From Promethearchaeota archaeon (GTDB taxonomy: Archaea > Asgardarchaeota > Lokiarchaeia > Sigyniarchaeales > Promethearchaeaceae): 10,125 bases of DNA. A model generated the notes under the pieces. The model searched no databases. It had not been told where the DNA came from and saw only the letters and a program-made list of their open reading frames with translations. The stretch is from NCBI GenBank assembly GCA_014729055.1, contig WJKO01000288.1:1-10125 (forward strand), in the 5' to 3' direction. Of the stretch, positions 1-5,942 are shown in pieces. Made by a program: the position numbers and the translations under genes. Position 1 is the stretch's first letter; every line of letters starts with the position of its first letter.

Positions 1-65
1 CATGTGAATTTCCAGAATTAATGCATACCTATCAAGATCCAAAGTTTAAAGATCTTTTAGATTAG
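1..65 (+). CDS. C-terminal end of an unidentified protein (partial)
   Basis: Reading from base 3, this frame is open from the window edge for 20 codons and ends with TAG at 63-65. The residues read CEFPELMHTYQDPKFKDLLD, a plausible soluble, mixed-charge C-terminus. The other two plus-strand frames close within the first 21 bases. The next gene starts 86 bases downstream on the same strand after its own possible promoter. Too little is visible to name a family, and the tail could in principle be chance open sequence. Confidence 0.35.
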   Translation, partial: CEFPELMHTYQDPKFKDLLD

Positions 66-76
66 TCACTAATTCG

Positions 77-90
77 CGAATTATACTTAT
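77..90 (+). promoter_or_regulatory. Possible archaeal BRE/TATA promoter of the sialidase-like gene
   Basis: The stretch CGAATTATACTTAT lies in an AT-rich spacer about 65 bases before the ATG at 152. If it is a TATA box, transcription would start near 108-115 and leave a leader of about 40 bases. A weak purine-rich GGGGCG (141-146) sits five bases before the ATG and could serve as a poor ribosome-binding site. This rests only on composition and spacing. Confidence 0.25.
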
Positions 91-151
91 TCAAATGAAA
101 TTGGATTAGAGTTTTAATCTTATCTCTCTTTTAATTATTTGGGGCGATTGA

Positions 152-1147
152 ATGAATTCCTCATTAATTTTTGACACAAACAATTATCCGAAAATTCACG
201 CATGCCATGCATCTAGCTTAATAGAGTTACCGAATAAAGATTTATATGCCACTTGGTGGGCAGGTTCCTATGAAAAAGCGAGAGATGTGAGTATATGGGG
301 TGCAAAATGCAAGCATTCGGACGAAATGAAATGGTTGAAACCAAAGGTTACAGCCAATACACCAAATCATTTTGACGGAACACCAGTATTATACCTTGAT
401 CCAAAAAGTCGCCTATATCTTTTCTATCGATCAATGCATCATGGGATAATAATCAAGGGGGGACACACGGTGACTTCAATCCGTTATCAGTATTCTGATG
501 ATTTGGGTCTCACATGGAGTGATTGGCAATATTTACGAAAGTTATGGGGGCGGGTTATCCGGTGTAAACCTTTAAGACTACCATCTGGACGCGTTCTTTT
601 ACCTTTCCATCGAGAATTATTCACATATCAAAGTAGATTCTTTATAAATGATGATCCCTTTCTTCAGCATAAATGGAAGACTTCTCAGAGATTAAAAGTT
701 ACTGGAGGATGTCTCGAGCCTAATGTATGCCTGTTAGAAACGGGAGAATTATTATGTTCCCTAAGGACCAGCCGTGCAAAAAGAGTATACTTTTCCAGAA
801 GTAATGATGGTGGATTCTCTTGGTCGAAACCAATTCCTTCAAAGATTCCGAATCCAAGCTCACAAACTGACATTCTCTGTCTAAATAACGGAAATCTTAT
901 ACTTGCATGTAATCCTCGGGTAAAAACTGCCAATGAAAAGGGTCGTTCTGAGTTAAGTCTAATTCGTTCTCTAGACAACGGAAAAACTTGGAATATTAGT
1001 AATAAATTTGTTATAGAAAAAGAAGAAGGGGAAGAGTTTTCTTATCCTTGTATTATACAAGGACATGACGGTTTGATCCACATGAGTTATACATTCAAAC
1101 GAAAAGCAATTAAGTATGTATCATTGAAAGAAAATGAATGCTTTTAA
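152..1147 (+). CDS. Sialidase-like BNR/Asp-box beta-propeller protein
   Basis: A 331-residue protein of the BNR_2 sialidase-like superfamily. Three Asp-boxes of the form S-x-D-x-G-x-[TS]-W are visible at residues 115-122 (SDDLGLTW), 217-224 (SNDGGFSW) and 273-280 (SLDNGKTW). These turns are typical of six-bladed propellers. Other family-like blocks are CHASSLIELP near residue 18, GTPVLYLDP near 76, KPLRLPSGRVLLP near 139 and EEFSYPCIIQGHDGLIHMSYT near 294. There is no signal peptide or membrane segment, so the protein is probably cytoplasmic. The Arg-Ile-Pro motif supplying the first catalytic arginine of true GH33 sialidases is not seen; the matching region reads YPKIHACHAS. Sialidase activity is therefore doubtful: it may act on another sugar or be a non-hydrolytic propeller. 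The stop overlaps the convergent methyltransferase gene by four bases. Fold assignment is strong, substrate unknown. Confidence 0.87.
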   Translation: MNSSLIFDTNNYPKIHACHASSLIELPNKDLYATWWAGSYEKARDVSIWGAKCKHSDEMKWLKPKVTANTPNHFDGTPVLYLDPKSRLYLFYRSMHHGIIIKGGHTVTSIRYQYSDDLGLTWSDWQYLRKLWGRVIRCKPLRLPSGRVLLPFHRELFTYQSRFFINDDPFLQHKWKTSQRLKVTGGCLEPNVCLLETGELLCSLRTSRAKRVYFSRSNDGGFSWSKPIPSKIPNPSSQTDILCLNNGNLILACNPRVKTANEKGRSELSLIRSLDNGKTWNISNKFVIEKEEGEEFSYPCIIQGHDGLIHMSYTFKRKAIKYVSLKENECF

Positions 1148-1800
1148 TTCGATTTTTTTTTCTTATCATACTTTTTTCGTGCAAAAATCCAATACTGTGT
1201 TTCGCCTCCCCGAACCAGATTACCCTCGAAAATAATCTCAAATCCATATTCCTTGACCATAGTCAGTGTTTTCTCAGGTTTATAATTACTCCACATCATT
1301 GGTTCTCCGAAGAATCTACTAATTCCATCCATATCAAATGCGCCTTGATTAATTACTAAGATTCCTCCCTTTTTTAGCACACGGTGGAATTCAGATAATA
1401 TCAGATGATGCTGAGTCCGAGGAATATGAAAAATCGCAAAAAGCGATACCACACCATCAAAAGAATCATCATCAAATTTGAGATCGGTCATATTCATTTT
1501 AACAAACCTTCCATCTGGCACGTTTTTTTGTGCCATTTCAAGCATTCCATCCGAGATGTCGATCCCAATCATTTGATGACCTTGCTCAGATAAATATTTA
1601 GAAGTAGGCACACCAGAACCAGATCCCGCATCTAATACTCGCGCATTAAGTGGCAGTAAATCAGAGAATTTTTGTAATTCGGCATCAATTTTATGAATTC
1701 TTCGAGTGCTGTGATAATCATGACCAATAATATCATACGAGGTCGCGACCATTCTGCTAATTTCCGCTAAACTTTTTTTATTAGTTTTCTTCTTTATCAT
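1144..1800 (-). CDS. Class I SAM-dependent methyltransferase
   Basis: A 218-residue protein with the Rossmann-like Methyltransf_11/25 pattern. Motif I is VLDAGSGSGVP (55-65), binding S-adenosylmethionine. The acidic residue at the end of beta-2 is in GIDIS (79-83). The DLKFDDDSFDGVVSLFAIFHI block (106-126) covers motifs II/III, followed by the HRVLKKGGILVINQG strand (139-153). The C-terminal GETQYWIFARKK matches small-molecule methyltransferases that end in a similar strand. The acceptor cannot be deduced. Both ends are lysine-rich (MIKKKTNKK at the start, KKYDKKKKSN at the end). An internal ATG at residue 17 is an alternative start just before the conserved SYDIIGHDY region, but the first ATG keeps the longer frame. 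It is the last of four minus-strand genes, 104 bases after the zinc-ribbon gene with possible T-tract terminators between, so it may have its own promoter. Confidence 0.9.
   Translation of the reverse strand: MIKKKTNKKSLAEISRMVATSYDIIGHDYHSTRRIHKIDAELQKFSDLLPLNARVLDAGSGSGVPTSKYLSEQGHQMIGIDISDGMLEMAQKNVPDGRFVKMNMTDLKFDDDSFDGVVSLFAIFHIPRTQHHLILSEFHRVLKKGGILVINQGAFDMDGISRFFGEPMMWSNYKPEKTLTMVKEYGFEIIFEGNLVRGGETQYWIFARKKYDKKKKSN
1153..1177 (+). terminator. T-tract terminator after the sialidase-like gene
   Basis: Nine T residues at 1153-1161 and six at 1172-1177 begin six bases after the sialidase-like stop codon. Archaeal intrinsic termination relies mainly on U-tracts, so this pair is a good candidate. 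The same bases, read on the minus strand, encode the lysine-rich tail of the methyltransferase. No stem-loop is needed or seen. Confidence 0.45.
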
Positions 1801-1844
1801 ATGCTTAAGAATGATTAAAATTTTTTACAAATATCTCTAATAAA

Positions 1845-1866
1845 CGAAAAAATCGGACGAAAAAAT
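1845..1866 (-). terminator. Paired T-tracts after the zinc-ribbon gene
   Basis: On the minus strand the 9-mer ATTTTTTCG occurs twice (plus strand CGAAAAAAT at 1845-1853 and 1858-1866), giving two T6 runs 38-59 bases after the zinc-ribbon stop codon. Repeated T-runs fit archaeal intrinsic termination and would separate the GNAT-peptidase-zinc-ribbon group from the methyltransferase. This is a composition argument only. Confidence 0.35.
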
Positions 1867-1904
1867 GCTTATTCCTAATTTGTCATATTTCCATATTTCT
1901 TATC

Positions 1905-2126
1905 TTAATGAGTTTCTGTGATTTGAATTAATTTATCACAATAAGGACAAACCCAGAACCGATGTAATGTACGCAAATTCGACATATTATCTGTATTTTC
2001 AATGCCATAGATCTGCTTGCCTTTAAATTCTTTTGTGGTATGCGATCCAAGCACCAAGCTTTTATTTTTTTTAACTTTGAAAAAGTCGTTTATATCCAAT
2101 TCATGATTACAAAATGGGCATTTCAT
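1905..2126 (-). CDS. Small zinc-ribbon protein
   Basis: A 73-residue protein with two CPxC knuckles, CPFC at residues 3-6 and CPYC at 60-63. This is the pair expected to hold one zinc ion in a zinc ribbon. Between them lies a lysine-rich, polar stretch with no other recognisable motif. I chose the ATG at 2126; the codon just before it is TTG, giving a one-residue longer alternative with no advantage. The gene lies 46 bases downstream of the peptidase gene on the same strand and may be cotranscribed with it. Such small ribbons often bind nucleic acid or protein, but nothing here shows the partner. The hydrophilic sequence argues against membrane association. Confidence 0.75.
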   Translation of the reverse strand: MKCPFCNHELDINDFFKVKKNKSLVLGSHTTKEFKGKQIYGIENTDNMSNLRTLHRFWVCPYCDKLIQITETH

Positions 2127-2172
2127 CAAAATTCATCTTCTATGTTTTCTTTATGTTTAACAACTAAAAATC

Positions 2173-2952
2173 TTAAAATCTTAAAATATTTGTGGATTTT
2201 TCAAGTAGCTCTATGGAAAATTCGAAAACATAAAACCGATCTTTTAAACTAAATTCTTTAAGTGGTTTAATGACTGTATCTCCTGTACTCGGGTCTTTAT
2301 ATTCTATTTTATAACTCCGAGAATTGTTATAAACATTACTAACAGCAACCCAATGATCCTCCCTACACAATAGCACGGGTTTCTCCTCTATAATATGAGA
2401 ATATAAGGTAGTAATTTGTTTTTTATCGGATTTAGTAATGTAAAAAGAACCTGTACCATCGGGATTATCCCAATTGGGAATAAATTTTGCACCAAATAGA
2501 TACGCAAGGATTTTTAGTTCTACATCAATCTTAAATACCTTAATTTGATTTATAATCCACTCACGATTCATCTCTTTTTGACGAAGGTTTTTAATAACCT
2601 CATGATCCTGACGTAATTTTTTACTTAATGATTTATAGCGCGGGTGAGCTTGAAAAACCCTCATTTCCACCATGGGTTTCATAAAATCTGTATAATCGTA
2701 TTCAAAACCTTTTATCAAGAGACTCTCAAGTTTTTTGCCGAATTCGGTATCTGAAACCGTTGAAAATAACAGATACTGCAGTGCATATTGCCAGACTTTA
2801 TCACGCATTTGATCTGATTTTTGGTTAAAAATATGCTCAATTTTCGCAAATATAGATGCAAGAATTGGCACAAGATTTCTTTTTTCTGGTCTAAGTACCA
2901 TTAATAGAGATGCAAGTCCACATGAACCCGTCATTTGCCGGACCATTTGCAT
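2173..2952 (-). CDS. C39-like (papain-fold) cysteine peptidase
   Basis: Numbered from the ATG at 2952 (259 residues), the N-terminus reads RQMTGSCGLASLLMVL. This fits the C39 pattern of an oxyanion-hole Gln (Q6) followed by the catalytic Cys (C11). The C-terminal half carries EDHWVAVSNVY with H200, then 20 residues later YKDPSTGD with D220, matching the C39 His and Asp positions. All expected catalytic residues are present. The region between Cys and His is longer than a minimal C39 domain and is largely charged and probably helical (residues 45-140). There is no ABC transporter portion, so it is not a bacteriocin exporter. An in-frame TTG at 3012 would add 20 residues rich in Lys/Arg and sits 9 bases after AGGT, 17 bases from the GNAT stop; I prefer the ATG but cannot exclude it. 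The RQxTxxxCG start resembles the C39-like domain found fused to GNAT in bacteria, and a GNAT gene lies directly upstream. Substrate unknown. Confidence 0.68.
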   Translation of the reverse strand: MQMVRQMTGSCGLASLLMVLRPEKRNLVPILASIFAKIEHIFNQKSDQMRDKVWQYALQYLLFSTVSDTEFGKKLESLLIKGFEYDYTDFMKPMVEMRVFQAHPRYKSLSKKLRQDHEVIKNLRQKEMNREWIINQIKVFKIDVELKILAYLFGAKFIPNWDNPDGTGSFYITKSDKKQITTLYSHIIEEKPVLLCREDHWVAVSNVYNNSRSYKIEYKDPSTGDTVIKPLKEFSLKDRFYVFEFSIELLEKSTNILRF

Positions 2953-3029
2953 CTTATTTTTTTGTTTCTTTTTTCGTTTCTTCTTAGACTTCCTTCTCCA
3001 AAATCTTCTCAAAATATTCCGTACCTTTC

Positions 3030-3632
3030 TTATTTTTCAGGATAGCGAACTAAAGAATAATGAATTAATCCGGTTTGGAGTAATTCTGTTTGATATACCA
3101 CTTCAAAACCCAATTTCTCGTATATCTTTACATTTGTATCATCATGGGTTTCAAGATAACATGGTATTTGCATTTCATCCAGCTCTTCAAATTTATACTC
3201 CATTAATTTTTTTCCCAGCCCCTGACCTTGACAATTAGGCAAGACGCCGAGGGATTCTAAATACCAATGTTTTTCGGGAGCATATTTCTTATGTAATGAT
3301 TCTACATGATCCCATAACTTTTTAGAGCGTAAAAGGTCTTTTAATGGGATATGAAGAAGAACTGAAAGTCCTCCTAAACGAATCGTTTGAATTATGTTTG
3401 GAATCACATGGTCTGGATCAATCCAAACAGCAATAGCCTTGAGATCGGGTGAAATAGCATAAGCGTCACCAAATATCATTCCCGTCTTAATTGAAAATTT
3501 CATAAAGCTAGGAAGGTGTTTTCGGCGGATATTCTCGTCAGGAAAAATATATTTATGAATAGGATAGTTCATAAACGCAATGGTTAAATTATTTTTCGCA
3601 ACGGGAATGTCTTGCTTCTGTAATTTATACAT
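3030..3632 (-). CDS. GNAT family N-acetyltransferase
   Basis: A 200-residue GNAT-fold protein. The acetyl-CoA binding block is LESLGVLPNCQGQGLGKKLM (125-144), containing the Q/R-x-x-G-x-G/A pyrophosphate loop (QGQGLG, 135-140). It is followed by PCYLETHDDTNVKIYEKLGFEVV (157-179), with Y171 in the usual position of the general acid. The N-terminal AFMNYPIHKYIFPDENIRR resembles the subgroup of GNATs that acetylate small amines or antibiotics (puromycin acetyltransferase-like), but the acceptor cannot be read from sequence. It is the first gene of a minus-strand group, followed closely by a C39-like peptidase. It is divergent from the SIR2-TPR gene, with 105 bases between the two start codons. 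Start is an ATG; no Shine-Dalgarno is evident. Confidence 0.9.
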   Translation of the reverse strand: MYKLQKQDIPVAKNNLTIAFMNYPIHKYIFPDENIRRKHLPSFMKFSIKTGMIFGDAYAISPDLKAIAVWIDPDHVIPNIIQTIRLGGLSVLLHIPLKDLLRSKKLWDHVESLHKKYAPEKHWYLESLGVLPNCQGQGLGKKLMEYKFEELDEMQIPCYLETHDDTNVKIYEKLGFEVVYQTELLQTGLIHYSLVRYPEK

Positions 3633-3702
3633 TTAACGACAACGCATTAATCTGGATTAAGAAGAAATTATTAAAAATGAATATTAAGAATTTTGGTTAT
3701 GA

Positions 3703-3713
3703 TTTATTTATAT
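3703..3713. promoter_or_regulatory. TATA-like box in the divergent GNAT / SIR2-TPR spacer
   Basis: TTTATTTATAT lies at 3703-3713. For the plus strand its centre is about 30 bases before the SIR2-TPR ATG at 3738, the spacing of a leaderless archaeal transcript. Read on the minus strand it is ATATAAATAAA, about 76 bases before the GNAT ATG at 3632, which would leave a leader of about 50 bases. It may therefore serve one or both divergent genes. Confidence 0.4.
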
Positions 3714-3737
3714 GAAGAAAAAGAAGAAGCTGCTTAG

Positions 3738-5915
3738 ATGTCATATTTGCAAAAGAACAAAAAGAACAAAAAAAGAACTAGATTAGATATGATTACAAAG
3801 TTTAATGGAAAAATTGAAGATATTTTTCCAAGTGATGGAAAATATACGTATCTGGCAGGTGCGGGAATTTCAATGGATCATCCATCAAGCTTGCCATCAG
3901 CACGAGAAATAGGTCGTATTTTAGTTGAATTATGTGCTCCTATAAAATATCAGCAGCGAATTTTAGCATTTGATACGCTACGATATGAAATGATTATTGA
4001 ATTTGTAAAGATGTATTTTGATAGTAAGCTTGAGTTTTTAGATTATTTTGATATGAAACTCGAGCCAAATGCAAATCATATATTTCTTGCTAAAGCAATA
4101 ATCAATAAACATCATGTAATTACTACGAATTTTGACTATTTAATTGAAATCGCTCTAAAAAAACTCCTTCCTGTACATAAATCGATAAAAATTATGCCTA
4201 TCTTGACTAAACAAGACTATGTGGATTTTATTGATCCTAATAAACTAATAAAACATGGTAATTATCCCATTTATAAGATTCATGGTTCAAAAAAGAATAT
4301 TATCACAGACGTAAATACATCCGAATCATTGATTACCACAATTTCTGCATTGGGTAAAAATCGAGAGAAAGGAGAAACCTTTGCAATTGAACCTTACAAA
4401 CGACCACTTGTGAATAATCTACTAAAAAGTCGCACTTTGGTAGTTATAGGCTATAGTGGTAGTGATGATTTTGATATCGGTCCATTGCTTAAGGAGTTTC
4501 GGGAATTTGATGATATTATTTGGATTGAACACGATGAGAGTCAAGTAAATCACAAAAATGACACGAATGAATTGACTTTATCAATTTATAAAATATCAAG
4601 TGCCGATGAAGATAAAACGGATAATTTGAAATCTAACGATGTATCCGTAAATTCAGTGATAAAAGAAGGTACGGATTCTAAGAAACTTATTGAAATGTTA
4701 AGTGAGATTGCACTCGGTGTAGATAATGAATTCAATATATATGTTATTAAAACTCATACAAGTAAATTCCTTACTAAGGTTTTAACAAAACTACTGAATA
4801 TAGAAGCCCCAAAACTTACCCAAAACCCAAATAATAAATCTAAAACGATAGATATGGAAAGTACCACGTTTCTTGAGTGGATTAAAGGAATCTCAGTTTA
4901 TAAAGACATACCAGAATATAAAAAATATCAATTTGCAGCACGTATTCTTCATGATCTTGGTGATATCGAGATATCTATGCAAATTTCTAAAGAAGGACTT
5001 AAGATAATTGACGATGATAATAAATCAGCTTATGCGACTTTTCAAAATAACATCGGACATTTGTATAACCTTAAAAGTGAATATGAAAATGCACTTAAAC
5101 ATTATAAAGAAGCACTTAAAACCGCAAAAGAAATTGAAAATCATAAGGCTCAAGCGTCATTTTTAAGCAATATTGGTTCAATTTATGTTAAAACGGGAGA
5201 TCTTGATCGTGCATTAGAGTATTTTAAAAAGGCTTTAAAATTATGTGAGACGCTTGGCGATGCAAGATGTAAATCAATTCGTCTAAATAATATCGGTGAA
5301 ATATATAGAAGAAAGGGGGAATACAAAACTGCTATTGAAAAATATAAAGATGCGCTTAAACTGGATGAGAAAACTGGAGATATAAAATCAAAATCGACGA
5401 GATTAAACAATATTGGCATGATACACAAATTAAAAGGTGAATATGATATAGCTATGAGATATTATGAAGAATCGCTTAAAATATGCGAGCATCTCGGGGA
5501 TCTCAAAGGGATGGCTACTCAACTGAATAATATGGGGACAATATATTATGTGAAAGGTGAATACAATCAAGCAATACGTAATTTTGAAAGAACGATGGTT
5601 TTATTTGATAAATTAGGTCAAAAAGCAGAAAAAACGACCATCTTGAACAATATCGCATCATTATATAATCAACAAGGGAAAACCGATAAAGCGTTGGAAT
5701 TCTTCAAGAGATCTCTCATTATGGCGGAAGAGATTGGTGATATTGCACAAATTGCACATAGAAACTGGTGGATTGGTGTCATTTACAAGAAAAAAGGTCT
5801 TATCAATACATCCCGAAAACATCTCAATAAAGCACTTTCTATTTATAAAAAGATCGGTTTTACGAAAGAGATAAAATTAATTGTTGATGAGTTAAAAAAT
5901 CTTGATAAATATTGA
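3738..5915 (+). CDS. SIR2-like NADase domain fused to TPR repeats (possible immune effector)
   Basis: A 725-residue, two-part protein with no signal peptide or membrane segment. The SIR2-like domain (about 28-270) shows LAGAGIS (39-45), the NAD-binding glycine motif; TTNFD (129-133), with N131; KIHGS (180-184), with the catalytic-type H182; and VIGYSGSDD (236-244). These Asn and His residues are the ones needed by SIR2 NADases of bacterial defence systems. There is no four-cysteine zinc module as in canonical sirtuin deacetylases, so NAD+ cleavage is more likely than protein deacetylation. Residues 285-390 form a polar linker without a Walker A motif. Residues 393-708 carry one degenerate and seven clear TPR units with an exact 40-residue period, followed by a C-terminal helix. 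By analogy with SIR2 defence proteins, TPRs may sense a ligand and trigger NAD+ depletion; that role is an inference. ATG 3738 is chosen from TATA spacing; an ATG at residue 18 is possible. Confidence 0.85.
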   Translation: MSYLQKNKKNKKRTRLDMITKFNGKIEDIFPSDGKYTYLAGAGISMDHPSSLPSAREIGRILVELCAPIKYQQRILAFDTLRYEMIIEFVKMYFDSKLEFLDYFDMKLEPNANHIFLAKAIINKHHVITTNFDYLIEIALKKLLPVHKSIKIMPILTKQDYVDFIDPNKLIKHGNYPIYKIHGSKKNIITDVNTSESLITTISALGKNREKGETFAIEPYKRPLVNNLLKSRTLVVIGYSGSDDFDIGPLLKEFREFDDIIWIEHDESQVNHKNDTNELTLSIYKISSADEDKTDNLKSNDVSVNSVIKEGTDSKKLIEMLSEIALGVDNEFNIYVIKTHTSKFLTKVLTKLLNIEAPKLTQNPNNKSKTIDMESTTFLEWIKGISVYKDIPEYKKYQFAARILHDLGDIEISMQISKEGLKIIDDDNKSAYATFQNNIGHLYNLKSEYENALKHYKEALKTAKEIENHKAQASFLSNIGSIYVKTGDLDRALEYFKKALKLCETLGDARCKSIRLNNIGEIYRRKGEYKTAIEKYKDALKLDEKTGDIKSKSTRLNNIGMIHKLKGEYDIAMRYYEESLKICEHLGDLKGMATQLNNMGTIYYVKGEYNQAIRNFERTMVLFDKLGQKAEKTTILNNIASLYNQQGKTDKALEFFKRSLIMAEEIGDIAQIAHRNWWIGVIYKKKGLINTSRKHLNKALSIYKKIGFTKEIKLIVDELKNLDKY
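5034..5861 (+). repeat. Seven-unit TPR array with a 120-base period
   Basis: Within the SIR2-TPR gene the motif N-N-[IM]-[GA] recurs at residues 437, 477, 517, 557, 597 and 637, with WWIG at 677. Each is exactly 40 residues (120 bases) after the last. A typical unit is LNNIGxIYxxKGEYxxAIxx followed by YxxALKLxExxGD, the 40-residue TPR type seen in kinesin light chain and MalT-like proteins. A degenerate unit precedes the array at residues 393-432. The DNA copies are similar but clearly diverged. Confidence 0.85.
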
Positions 5916-5942
5916 TTAAGATCTTATTTACTAGTGTTTTCT

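Noticed and set aside
685..978. Minus-strand open frame of 97 codons inside the sialidase-like gene
   Set aside because: It lies wholly within a well-supported Asp-box gene on the other strand and has no motif of its own.
1138..1359. Plus-strand open frame beginning with a hydrophobic, signal-like segment
   Set aside because: It is antisense to the methyltransferase C-terminus; the hydrophobic run comes from T-rich codons opposite its lysine tail.
2169..2187. Tandem ATCTTAAA repeat at the end of the peptidase gene
   Set aside because: Two short AT-rich copies at the coding end are readily explained by base composition; there is no larger repeat or hairpin.
5183..5428. Minus-strand open frame of 81 codons inside the TPR array
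   Set aside because: It is antisense to the clear TPR repeats, whose motifs prove the plus-strand reading.
3738..5915. Reading the SIR2 domain as a classical sirtuin deacetylase
   Set aside because: The CxxC...CxxC zinc module of sirtuin deacetylases is absent, and the motif set (TTNFD, KIHGS, GYSGSDD) fits the SIR2-like NADase group better.
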